NCBI GenBank assembly: GCA_963840055.1
Contig: CAWIXM010000039.1
Coordinates: 1-64,000, forward strand
DNA: 64,000 nt
Direction of reading: 5' to 3'
Source: Rhodoplanes sp963840055
GTDB lineage: Bacteria; Pseudomonadota; Alphaproteobacteria; Rhizobiales; Xanthobacteraceae
Part shown: piece after piece, positions 35,695 to 42,592 of the stretch
Numbering within the stretch: position 1 is the first letter of the stretch
How the letters are laid out: every line of letters starts with the position of its first letter
Notes under the pieces: generated by a model
Seen by the model: only the letters and a program-made list of their open reading frames with translations
Databases searched by the model: none
Told to the model about the DNA's origin: nothing
Program-made: the position numbers and the translations under genes

Positions 35695-36501
35695 GACGGC
35701 GCTCCGATCAAGGTACGAAGCTCATCGGCAATCCGCTCCGGCATTTCGAGCGGGGTGAGATGACGCCCGCCCTTGAGCACCGTTAGCGTCGAACCCCGGA
35801 TCCCCGCGTGCAACGCCTTGGACATCGCCGGCGGCGTCGCATAATCCTCCTCGCCGACTGCGATCCGGGTCGGAACGCTTATATTGGGGAGCACCTCGCG
35901 CAGGTCGGCCGCGCCAAGCATGCGGCAGGTCTCGGCATAAGCGCGCACGTCGTTCGCGAGGAAAGTGGCGACGGTCGCATCGACGACGTCCCGATGGCGT
36001 TCTCGGAAGTCAGTCGCCGAACCACCGGGTCTGCTGAAAGTCAACCAGCGCGCGGAAACCGGACGATAGGGCCTTCTCGGCCCTCTCGCGCCATTGCTGC
36101 GGGGCGTCTGCGCCATACCAGGCAGTGGTATCGAATAGGCCGAGCGCGGTCAGCCAACTCGAATGCCGACCGGCAAATGCGAGTGCGACGCAGCCGCCCA
36201 TAGAGGCGCCGGCTACCACGGCGTCCGGCCACCCCGCCGCATTCAAAACATCGGCGAGATCGTCGGCGAATTGCTCAACGGTATAAGGACCCGGTGGCTT
36301 GTCCGACTGACCATGGCCGCGGCAATCATAAATCAGCACCTTTGCGAAACTGGCAATCCGTTCGGCAACAGGGTTCCAGAAATGATGATCGATCGCGAGC
36401 GAATGGATTAGGACGATGCGGGTCGGCCCATGACCTTTGACCCAATAAGCAAGTTCGAACCCGTCCCGTGTAGGAGCGCGGCCTGAGATACAGGATCCCA
36501 C
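35691..36501 (-). pseudogene. Alpha/beta hydrolase (PcaD-like), single frameshift
   Basis: First gene of the second Mo-hydroxylase operon. From GTG 36501 (GGGGAG in front) it reads FELAYWVKGHG, HSLAIDHHFWNP, YDCRGHGQSDKPPGPYTVEQFADDLADVL, and the nucleophile elbow VAGASMGG, like 3-oxoadipate enol-lactonase-type hydrolases. The frame stops at TGA 36012-36010 after RWFGD. One base later the next frame continues FRERHRDVVDATVATFLA, then ISVPTRIAVGEEDYATPP and the catalytic His in GGRHLTPLEMPE, to the ATGA overlap with coxG. One extra base is enough to explain it. Either an inactivating mutation or an assembly error; GAC-TGA-C recalls a +1 shift site but there is no precedent in this family. Confidence 0.8.
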
Positions 36502-36597
36502 ATTTCTCCCCTTGGCGCCGCGCTCTTCAGGCGCGATCGCGTTACCGCCAGCCGGCCGCCGCCGTTTGCAGCAGAATCTGACCCGCGATCTTAAAAT

Positions 36598-36666
36598 ACA
36601 TTAGGCGCGCAGGATTGATTATGTACAAACGAAAGCTTTTCAACAAGTCATCAATTTTCCTAATGT
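36598..36666. promoter_or_regulatory. Inverted repeat in the LysR/Mo-hydroxylase divergent promoter region
   Basis: ACATTAGG at 36598-36605 and its exact complement CCTAATGT at 36659-36666 flank 53 bp of AT-rich sequence between the divergent LysR gene and the hydrolase-CoxG-CoxMLS operon. LysR-type regulators usually bind such shared intergenic regions, so this is a candidate bipartite operator. Seen by eye only. Confidence 0.35.
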
Positions 36667-36708
36667 GGAGTCCGTAACACCGCTAGCACCGCGTAGAATC
36701 GACCTGCA

Positions 36709-37680
36709 ATGGAAGATATTGCAATGTTTCGTCGTCTACCATCAATGTCTGGGCTTCGTGCGTTCGAGGCAACCGCGCGTCACCTCAGTTTTACGCAAGC
36801 GGCAACCGAACTCAACCTCACCCAGGGCGCGGTGAGCCACCAAATCAAGAACCTCGAGAACATTCTCCGGCTTAAGCTATTCGTGCGCGATGGCAATGCG
36901 ATCCGACTGACCGAAGCGGGGCAGGAATATCTTGCATCGGCGCGGGCAGCACTGACTGAGGTATTGGTTGCAACCGACCGTGCGATCGACCGCCAGCGCG
37001 GGGACGTACTGACGATCGCCTGCCTCGGTTCCTTTGCGATCAAGGCCTTGATTCCGAACCTCTACGATTTCATGCGGCGCAATCCGTGCATCGGGCTGCG
37101 CACGCGGACGCTGGTGCCACGGATCGAGATGGACCCGCAGGATTATGATGTGTCGATCCAATATGGCAGCGAAGGCGACTGGCCGGGCATGGTGGCCCAC
37201 AAGATCGGCGGCGAAGAACTGTTTCCAGTATGCTCGCCAAAAATCATGACGGCTGGAAAGGGGCTGGTCACGCCAAAGGATCTTACCCGCCAGACGATCA
37301 TCCGCACCGCTTCGCCGCTGATCCTACGTGACGACTGGCCGCGCTGGCTGGAGAAGGCCGGGGCGCCTGGCCTTAAATTTTCCGCCGAGATCACCTGCGA
37401 CCTACTATATCCTTCCTATCAGGCGGCGATTGAGGGGCTTGGCGTCGCAATGGGACGTAGCGCCGTTGTGCGCGGCGATATCGCTTCCGGCCGCTTGGTT
37501 GAGCCCTTCGCGGTCCGGCTGCCGTCGTCACTCGGCTACTATGTGGTCACGGGCATTGAGCGAGCGAAGCTGGCGAAAGTCCAACTCTTCTACGAATGGG
37601 CGACCGACCGGCTCGCGAACGCGGTGCGCATGCCACCGCCTGCCGAAGCGAAAATGCATTCACGGCCATCGCGGCCATGA
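36709..37680 (+). CDS. LysR-family transcriptional regulator (GcvA-like)
   Basis: 323 residues. The N-terminal HTH reads MSGLRAFEATARHLSFTQAATELNLTQGAVSHQIKNLEN, the exact style of GcvA-like LysR proteins. The effector domain follows (DVSIQYGSEGDWPG and later ITCDLLYPSYQAAIEGLGVAMG). ATG 36709 or the in-frame ATG 36724 may be used. It is divergent from the minus-strand Mo-hydroxylase operon starting at 36501, the classic arrangement for a LysR regulator and its target. Ligand unknown, probably the substrate or product of that enzyme. Confidence 0.9.
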   Translation: MEDIAMFRRLPSMSGLRAFEATARHLSFTQAATELNLTQGAVSHQIKNLENILRLKLFVRDGNAIRLTEAGQEYLASARAALTEVLVATDRAIDRQRGDVLTIACLGSFAIKALIPNLYDFMRRNPCIGLRTRTLVPRIEMDPQDYDVSIQYGSEGDWPGMVAHKIGGEELFPVCSPKIMTAGKGLVTPKDLTRQTIIRTASPLILRDDWPRWLEKAGAPGLKFSAEITCDLLYPSYQAAIEGLGVAMGRSAVVRGDIASGRLVEPFAVRLPSSLGYYVVTGIERAKLAKVQLFYEWATDRLANAVRMPPPAEAKMHSRPSRP

Positions 37681-37710
37681 GCGCCTCGTTGCTTGCGGAA
37701 TACCGGTGCG

Positions 37711-37816
37711 CTAGAGCATTTTCCGGCGAAGTGGAAACCGGTTCGCCGCAGAAAATGCGACTACCAAAGGAGAACCGGAGCGAATTCCGATTCCACCGGA
37801 ACGGAATTCGCTCTAG
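37711..37816. repeat. 106-bp palindromic intergenic repeat, copy A
   Basis: Two adjoining hairpin units. The first begins TAGAGCATTTTCCGGCGAAG and returns through GGTTCGCCGCAGAAAATGC. The second is a perfect 12-bp stem, GAGCGAATTCCG with CGGAATTCGCTC. An almost identical 106-bp copy in the opposite orientation lies at 52915-53020. Such units belong to dispersed intergenic repeats common in Hyphomicrobiales. It sits between the convergent LysR and amidase genes. Confidence 0.85.
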
Positions 37817-37839
37817 TGCGCGTCGCGGATTGGCATCCG

Positions 37840-39204
37840 CTACTGATTTCGCCAACGGCTTTCGTTAAAACAAGCCTCGATCGCCTCGCCGATCGCCAAC
37901 ACAAGGTCGTCGCCGCCGTTGAGGCGGGCGAGCATGAGCCCGACCGGCGCCTCACCGGGACGGTGACAAGGCAGGCTGAGCGCGCAACCGTCAAGGAAAT
38001 TGATCACGGTGGGATTTCGGAGCACGAGCAGGTTAGTTTGATGGTAGGCGCCGTCGTCCTGTTCAAGCTCGGCGATGGTTGGCGCAACGATCGGGACCGT
38101 TGGCAAGGCCAGCGCATCGAACCGCGTGGCGCGCAGCCGCGCCTCCCTGATAAGTTCTTTGCGACGCTTCATAAGCCACAGATAGTCGGCGGCGCTTATG
38201 TTGCGTCCTTTTTCCAAGCGGGCGGCGACGCGCGGATCGTAGCGATCCCTGGCGCGGGTCAGAAGATCGCGGTGCCATGCAAACCCTTCGGCGGCTGGGA
38301 ATGTTGCGATTTCCGCCGTCTTGCCGACCGCCACGAATTCCGGAAAAGGGATGATGGTCACTTGGACGCCCGCTTCCCGCAAGTCCGAAATGGCATTGTC
38401 GAAAGTGCGTTTCACGTAAGGATCGATATCGTCGAACACGCGATCGGCTGGAACCGCCAGCCGTAGCCCTTGCAGTCCAATCGGGGGCGTCGGTTGGCTC
38501 GTTTGATCGGTGAGGATGGCGTCAAGAATCCGGCAGCATCTCACGCTCAAGCCGATCTGACCGATCGAGTCGAGCGAACTCGATAACGGGAGCGCACCTG
38601 CCAGTGGAACCCGCGCTGCGGTGGGCTTGAAACCGACGAGCCCGCAGAGGGCAGCCGGAATTCGCACCGATCCGCCGGTATCCGTGCCGATGGCGGCGAT
38701 GCTCATTCCATCGCTAACAGAAATTGCAGCGCCCGATGATGAACCGCCCGGAATGCGCCCCGCCGCGCGGTCAAACGGGCAGGCGGGCGTTCCGTAATGA
38801 GGATTGAGGCCGAGCCCGGAAAAGGCGAACTCCGTCATATTCGTTCGCCCGATGATTACCGCGCCGGCGGCGCGGAGGCGGGTGACGGCGACCGCATCGA
38901 ACGCTGCCGGCGCCGAATCGGCAAGCGCCACCGATCCGGCTGTCGTCGGCATCCCGCGAACGTCGAACAGATCTTTGATCGAAATCGGAATGCCGCCGAG
39001 CGGTCCGGTCCATAGCCCGGCGCGGCGTCGCAGGTCGATCGCCTCTGCGTCAGCCAGCGCTTGCTCGGCGAACAGGCGGACGAAGGTGCGCGACCCTTCG
39101 CCATCAGCCGCGGTTGCGCGTTCGAGACACGCTTCGACGAGCCGCTTACTCGTCGTTGCGCCAGCGTCCAAAGCCGCGCGAACGGCCTCGATCGTCGCCT
39201 TCAT
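37840..39204 (-). CDS. Amidase-signature hydrolase
   Basis: 454-residue amidase-signature enzyme that hydrolyses a carboxamide to acid and ammonia. The catalytic triad is present: Lys in GIPISIKDLFD, cis-Ser in GGSSSGAA, and the nucleophile Ser in GTDTGGSVRIPAALCGLVGFKP. Length is normal and no signal peptide is seen, so it is cytosolic. It is last in a minus-strand group DUF2848-GntR-cupin-amidase that shares an operator-like sequence with the neighbouring ABC transporter and CoA-ligase units. That suggests an aromatic or heterocyclic amide, or an acid derived from one, as pathway substrate. Confidence 0.9.
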   Translation of the reverse strand: MKATIEAVRAALDAGATTSKRLVEACLERATAADGEGSRTFVRLFAEQALADAEAIDLRRRAGLWTGPLGGIPISIKDLFDVRGMPTTAGSVALADSAPAAFDAVAVTRLRAAGAVIIGRTNMTEFAFSGLGLNPHYGTPACPFDRAAGRIPGGSSSGAAISVSDGMSIAAIGTDTGGSVRIPAALCGLVGFKPTAARVPLAGALPLSSSLDSIGQIGLSVRCCRILDAILTDQTSQPTPPIGLQGLRLAVPADRVFDDIDPYVKRTFDNAISDLREAGVQVTIIPFPEFVAVGKTAEIATFPAAEGFAWHRDLLTRARDRYDPRVAARLEKGRNISAADYLWLMKRRKELIREARLRATRFDALALPTVPIVAPTIAELEQDDGAYHQTNLLVLRNPTVINFLDGCALSLPCHRPGEAPVGLMLARLNGGDDLVLAIGEAIEACFNESRWRNQ

Positions 39205-39249
39205 ATGCCCACCGAGCGTGCCCGCGATGCCGAGATCGGCGTAAGGCTG

Positions 39250-39624
39250 TTACGCGAAATAATGGATTTCGAAGAGAAGACAGCCGGCCTTGGATTTGAA
39301 CGGGCCGTGAAAGACGCCGGGGGGGCGGCAGGCGAATGTCAACGGCGTGAACGCCTCGCCGCCTTCGCCGCGCTCGTTGTTGCCGACGGTCAGATCTCCG
39401 GAGATCAGGAGCACTTCTTCCCAATAGTCGTGGACGAACGGCTTCGTCGTGTACACGCCGGGCGCAAAGCGCAGCAGTCGCGATCGATTGCCGGTCTTCG
39501 CCGTCTCATCGAGCGAGCCGGCCAGGATTTTCTGCTGAATCCCTTCCGGATATCCCGTGGGCGTTTCCCAGCCGGTCGTCATCTCGATGGCTTTGAATTC
39601 ATCATGCAGCTTCGGGTTTATCAT
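39250..39624 (-). CDS. Small cupin-domain protein
   Basis: 124 residues from ATG 39624 (MINPKLHDEFKAIEM). A GTG three codons earlier is possible. One cupin barrel: VHDYWEEVLLISGDLTVGNN (motif 1) and CRPPGVFHGPFKSKAGCLLFEIHYFA (motif 2). The metal-ligand pattern is weak (His, Glu, His), so it might be a binding or isomerising protein rather than a dioxygenase. It is 45 bp upstream of the amidase and 31 bp downstream of the GntR gene, all on the same strand. Confidence 0.72.
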   Translation of the reverse strand: MINPKLHDEFKAIEMTTGWETPTGYPEGIQQKILAGSLDETAKTGNRSRLLRFAPGVYTTKPFVHDYWEEVLLISGDLTVGNNERGEGGEAFTPLTFACRPPGVFHGPFKSKAGCLLFEIHYFA

Positions 39625-39655
39625 GGAAAACACCGCTTTTGTCGGCGGGCAGGGC

Positions 39656-40351
39656 TCAGACCTGCCGGGTCACATTGCGTTGGAATGCGAGGATGTGTTC
39701 GCGCATCGCTCCCTCGGCCGCGTCGGGTTGGCGGCCCTCAAGCGCTTCGACGATGGCGCGATGTTGCGCGAGAACGTTGCGATGATGATCGGCGTCGCGC
39801 AGCGAAAGGAACCAGAAGCGCAGCGAACGCTCGTGCAGATTTCGCAACACGTCGGCCAACACGATGTTTTTCGCCGCTCTCGCCAAGGTGTGGTGGAAAT
39901 CTCTGTCGAGCAACATCATTTTCTCCACATCCCGCTTGGCCATGGCCTTTGCCGACCGATCGAGTATTGCGTTCAACTCGGCCAGCTCCAACTCTTCAGC
40001 GCGTTCGGCGGCAAGACGCGCGCAATAGCATTCGGTTACCAGCCGGACAGAGATGATTTCCACCGCTTCGTCGATGCTGATCGGCCGCACCATGATGCCC
40101 TTGCGGGGCATGATGGACACCAACCCATCCGTCATGAGGCGATGGATCGCCTGGTGAATCGGGGTGCGGCCAATCCCCAGTTCAAGCGATATTGCGGCCT
40201 CACTAAGCACTTCCGCTGGCCGGTAGTGGCAGGTGATGATGCGGTATTTGATCTCGTTGTAGGCGCGATCGAGCAATGATTTCGCCGGCCACGGCCCCGC
40301 GGCCGTTTGGCGCGGTCGCCCCGCTGAACTGACCATCGCCGCGCGTTTCAT
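39656..40351 (-). CDS. GntR-family regulator (FadR/FCD type)
   Basis: 231 residues from ATG 40351 (MKRAAMVSSAGRP). The winged-helix domain reads LLDRAYNEIKYRIITCHYRPAEVLSEAAISLELGIGRTPIHQAIHRLMTDGLVSIMPRKGIMV, the GntR HTH. The C-terminal FCD domain follows (DRDFHHTLARAAKNIVLADVLRNLH, and HRAIVEALEGRQPDAAEGAMREHI). FCD domains bind organic acids through a metal site. The gene sits within the DUF2848-amidase group and is the most obvious candidate to regulate that group, the Liv transporter and the ligase. Confidence 0.9.
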   Translation of the reverse strand: MKRAAMVSSAGRPRQTAAGPWPAKSLLDRAYNEIKYRIITCHYRPAEVLSEAAISLELGIGRTPIHQAIHRLMTDGLVSIMPRKGIMVRPISIDEAVEIISVRLVTECYCARLAAERAEELELAELNAILDRSAKAMAKRDVEKMMLLDRDFHHTLARAAKNIVLADVLRNLHERSLRFWFLSLRDADHHRNVLAQHRAIVEALEGRQPDAAEGAMREHILAFQRNVTRQV

Positions 40352-40361
40352 CACCGGTCTC

Positions 40362-41054
40362 TCAGCCAGCAGATTGAAGAATGTCCACCGTGTAGGCGTG
40401 GGAAATTCCCACGTTGCGTACCGGATCGAACAACTCGAAAGAGAATTTCTTGGAGGGACGGATGCCTCCTTTGGCAGGCAACGTTCCGCAAAACAAGGCT
40501 GTCCCCTCGGCGAGGCGGCCGGTCGCCGCGATGCCTGCAATGATCTGGTCCGGCGAGAGGATACTCGCGACCGACCCCTCTTGATAGAGGCGCGCCTCAC
40601 CGTTTTCCTCGATCCACGAGCGGAGCGCGAGCGAATCCCAATGGTCGCGCACGTCTTCGAAGCACCACAGCTCGGGCGCAATCGGCTTGTCGCACATCTG
40701 CTTGGAAACGGTCACGTTGTAGGTCTCGACCGTCCGGTCGGTGTGATCCGAACCGACGCCGATCCAGAGGCCGCCCTCGTTGCGGACGAGGACGAATTCC
40801 ACCTCGCCGCTGGAGTTCTCGCCCACCGCCTCGATTTCCTCCGATGTCGTCAGCCGCGACGCCGAGACACGATAATAGATCGGCGTCGAGGTCGGACGCC
40901 CCACGCCGAGCGCTTCGAGCTCGGCAATGTGCTTCTCCCGCGCAACCGAATCGCGCTGAGTCCAGCCGGCGATCACCGCGCGGCGCAAAGGGACTGCGCG
41001 CTCATCGATCGAAGCGCCGCGATGTGTGCGAAAGCGCAGGATGTTAGCAGACAT
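40362..41054 (-). CDS. DUF2848-family protein
   Basis: 230 residues from ATG 41054 (MSANILRFRTHRG). The sequence VIAGWTQRDSVAREKHIAELEALGVGRPTSTPIYYRVSASRLTT, then NEGGLWIGVGSDHTDR and KQMCDKPIAPELWCFEDVRDHWDSL, is characteristic of DUF2848, a family related to fumarylacetoacetate-hydrolase-like folds with a conserved D/H set. Its activity is not established. The upstream frame is open to 41162 but a promoter-like TTGACA lies in that part, so the shorter start is preferred. It is the first gene of the minus-strand group with GntR, cupin and amidase. Confidence 0.8.
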   Translation of the reverse strand: MSANILRFRTHRGASIDERAVPLRRAVIAGWTQRDSVAREKHIAELEALGVGRPTSTPIYYRVSASRLTTSEEIEAVGENSSGEVEFVLVRNEGGLWIGVGSDHTDRTVETYNVTVSKQMCDKPIAPELWCFEDVRDHWDSLALRSWIEENGEARLYQEGSVASILSPDQIIAGIAATGRLAEGTALFCGTLPAKGGIRPSKKFSFELFDPVRNVGISHAYTVDILQSAG

Positions 41055-41172
41055 CGAAACAGTCTTCGCGGCGACTCGATCGGAACCCGGCTCTTGGCCT
41101 TCCGCCAACTTTTTCGCGTCGCTGGCTCTGATCTTGTCCACGCCGCCCATCAACCGAAACATGGAGCCTATT

Positions 41173-41193
41173 TGATGTCAAGGTGATATTTCA
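41173..41193. promoter_or_regulatory. Shared operator-like sequence A (before the DUF2848 operon)
   Basis: 21 bases identical to those at 52717-52737 before the ABC binding-protein gene. It contains GTGATATTTC and, with the next bases, GTGA-N4-TCAC symmetry. On the minus strand it includes TTGACA, a possible -35 box for the DUF2848 transcript. The 10-bp core also occurs at 45616-45625. Confidence 0.6.
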
Positions 41194-41273
41194 CTGGCTT
41201 TTGTCACATACAGGGCCGCACGCTCGCATTTTCGTTGTTCCCGACGAACGGGCGAACAGCGGGGTCGAGCCAG

Positions 41274-41777
41274 TCAAGACCGTGCGCCGGCTCGCGTCCG
41301 CGCCGTCTCGAGAATAGCCTCGACAATTCCCACATAGCCGGTGCACCGGCAGATGTGACCGCTCAGCATTTCGCGAACTTCTTGCTCCGAGGGGTTGGCC
41401 TTGCTGCTCAGGAACCGCTCGGCGGAGATGAGGATGCCTGGCGTGCAATATCCGCATTGCAAGGCGTGATGGCGCCGGAACGCCTCCTGCAAGTCGCTCA
41501 ACTTGCCGTCCTCGGCTTCCAGGCTGTGAACGGTCTGGATGTTGCGACCTGCCGCCTGCACGGCAAGCGTCAGGCAGCTGCGGGCCGGAACTCCATCAAT
41601 CAGGATGGTGCATGCACCGCATACGCCGTGCTCGCAGCCGACGTGAATCTCCGCGCAGCCAAGCTCCTGGCGCAGGAAGTCGCTCAGCAACATGCGGGGT
41701 TCCGCGAGCGCTCGCGTCGGCTTGCCGTTGAGAACGAAGTCGACGGGGTGGCGTTCCCCTTCCTTCAGCTCGAGCAT
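41274..41777 (-). CDS. Molybdenum hydroxylase 2Fe-2S subunit (third set)
   Basis: 167 residues with both 2Fe-2S motifs: CEHGVCGACTILIDG plus RSC, and CGYCTPGI with ICRCTGY. It starts MLELKEGERHPVDF and overlaps the FAD-subunit gene by 13 bases. Very close in style to the first set (20661-21173). Last gene of the minus-strand L-M-S operon. Electron relay between the Mo cofactor and FAD. Confidence 0.93.
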   Translation of the reverse strand: MLELKEGERHPVDFVLNGKPTRALAEPRMLLSDFLRQELGCAEIHVGCEHGVCGACTILIDGVPARSCLTLAVQAAGRNIQTVHSLEAEDGKLSDLQEAFRRHHALQCGYCTPGILISAERFLSSKANPSEQEVREMLSGHICRCTGYVGIVEAILETARTRAGARS

Positions 41778-42592
41778 TTCGCGGCCTCCTCGATGGCGCG
41801 ACGCCCGAGCCGACGAACCAGCTCTCGCCGATAGGCCGCGGTCGCATGATGGTCGTCCGTCCCGCCGAGATCCCAGGCAAAATCATTGAGCGCGTCCTCG
41901 ATCTCGCCATCGAGCAATCCCGACCACTCCCGCGTCATCGGCTTGTCCGCAACGCCGCCAACTCCGAGCCGGGCAGTCTTGCCGGTCACCACGGCCGCAA
42001 CGGCGCAGATCGCAAAGTCCCCGTGGCGCTGCGCCATCTCCATGAATGCGTAGCCGGCGCCAGGCTTGCGCTTCGGAAAGCGGACCGCGGTGACGACCTC
42101 GTCCGAACGTCGGGCGGTCGCCAGCATGCCCGTCTGGAATTTGTCGGCCGTGAGCACGCGCTCGCCTTTTGGCGAGCGCAAGACGACGGTTCCGCCAAGC
42201 GTCGCGAGACAAAGAGGCAGCTCGGAAGCCGGATCAGAATGGGCGATGCTGCCGCAAACCGTGCCGCGGCTCCTGGTCTGGAAATGTCCGACATGGGGCA
42301 GCGCGGCGCTCAGCAGCGGCGCTACTTCGCGGAGCATCGGCCATTCCAGAAGCTGCGCTTGCGTCGTCGCCGCACCGATCTCGATCTCGCCGTCTGCTTC
42401 GCGGATATAGGCGAGCGGTTCCAGGCGAGAGATATCGATCAGCGCATTGGCCTGCACGAGGCGGAAATTCATCATCGGCAGAAGTGACTGGCCGCCGGCC
42501 AAGATGCGCGCGTCCTCGCCGAAGCGCGAGAGGGCCTGGAGCGCCTCGTTCAGATTCGCCGGCCGCAGATAGGTGAAGGGCTTCGGCTTCAT
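41765..42592 (-). CDS. Molybdenum hydroxylase FAD subunit (third set)
   Basis: 275 residues from ATG 42592, which overlaps the large-subunit stop by four bases. FAD contacts: ARILAGGQSLLPMMNFRL and GHFQTRSRGTVCGSIAHSDPASE. It is clearly a paralogue of the FAD subunit at 19855-20673. The flavoprotein domain ends RRELVRRLGRRAIEEAAKC. Transfers electrons to an unknown acceptor. Confidence 0.92.
   Translation of the reverse strand: MKPKPFTYLRPANLNEALQALSRFGEDARILAGGQSLLPMMNFRLVQANALIDISRLEPLAYIREADGEIEIGAATTQAQLLEWPMLREVAPLLSAALPHVGHFQTRSRGTVCGSIAHSDPASELPLCLATLGGTVVLRSPKGERVLTADKFQTGMLATARRSDEVVTAVRFPKRKPGAGYAFMEMAQRHGDFAICAVAAVVTGKTARLGVGGVADKPMTREWSGLLDGEIEDALNDFAWDLGGTDDHHATAAYRRELVRRLGRRAIEEAAKCSS

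Noticed and set aside
36010..36012. TGA in the PcaD-like hydrolase as a selenocysteine codon, suggested by the nearby selD
   Set aside because: Reading through TGA in the same frame gives no conserved sequence; the conserved continuation is in another frame, so a frameshift explains it.
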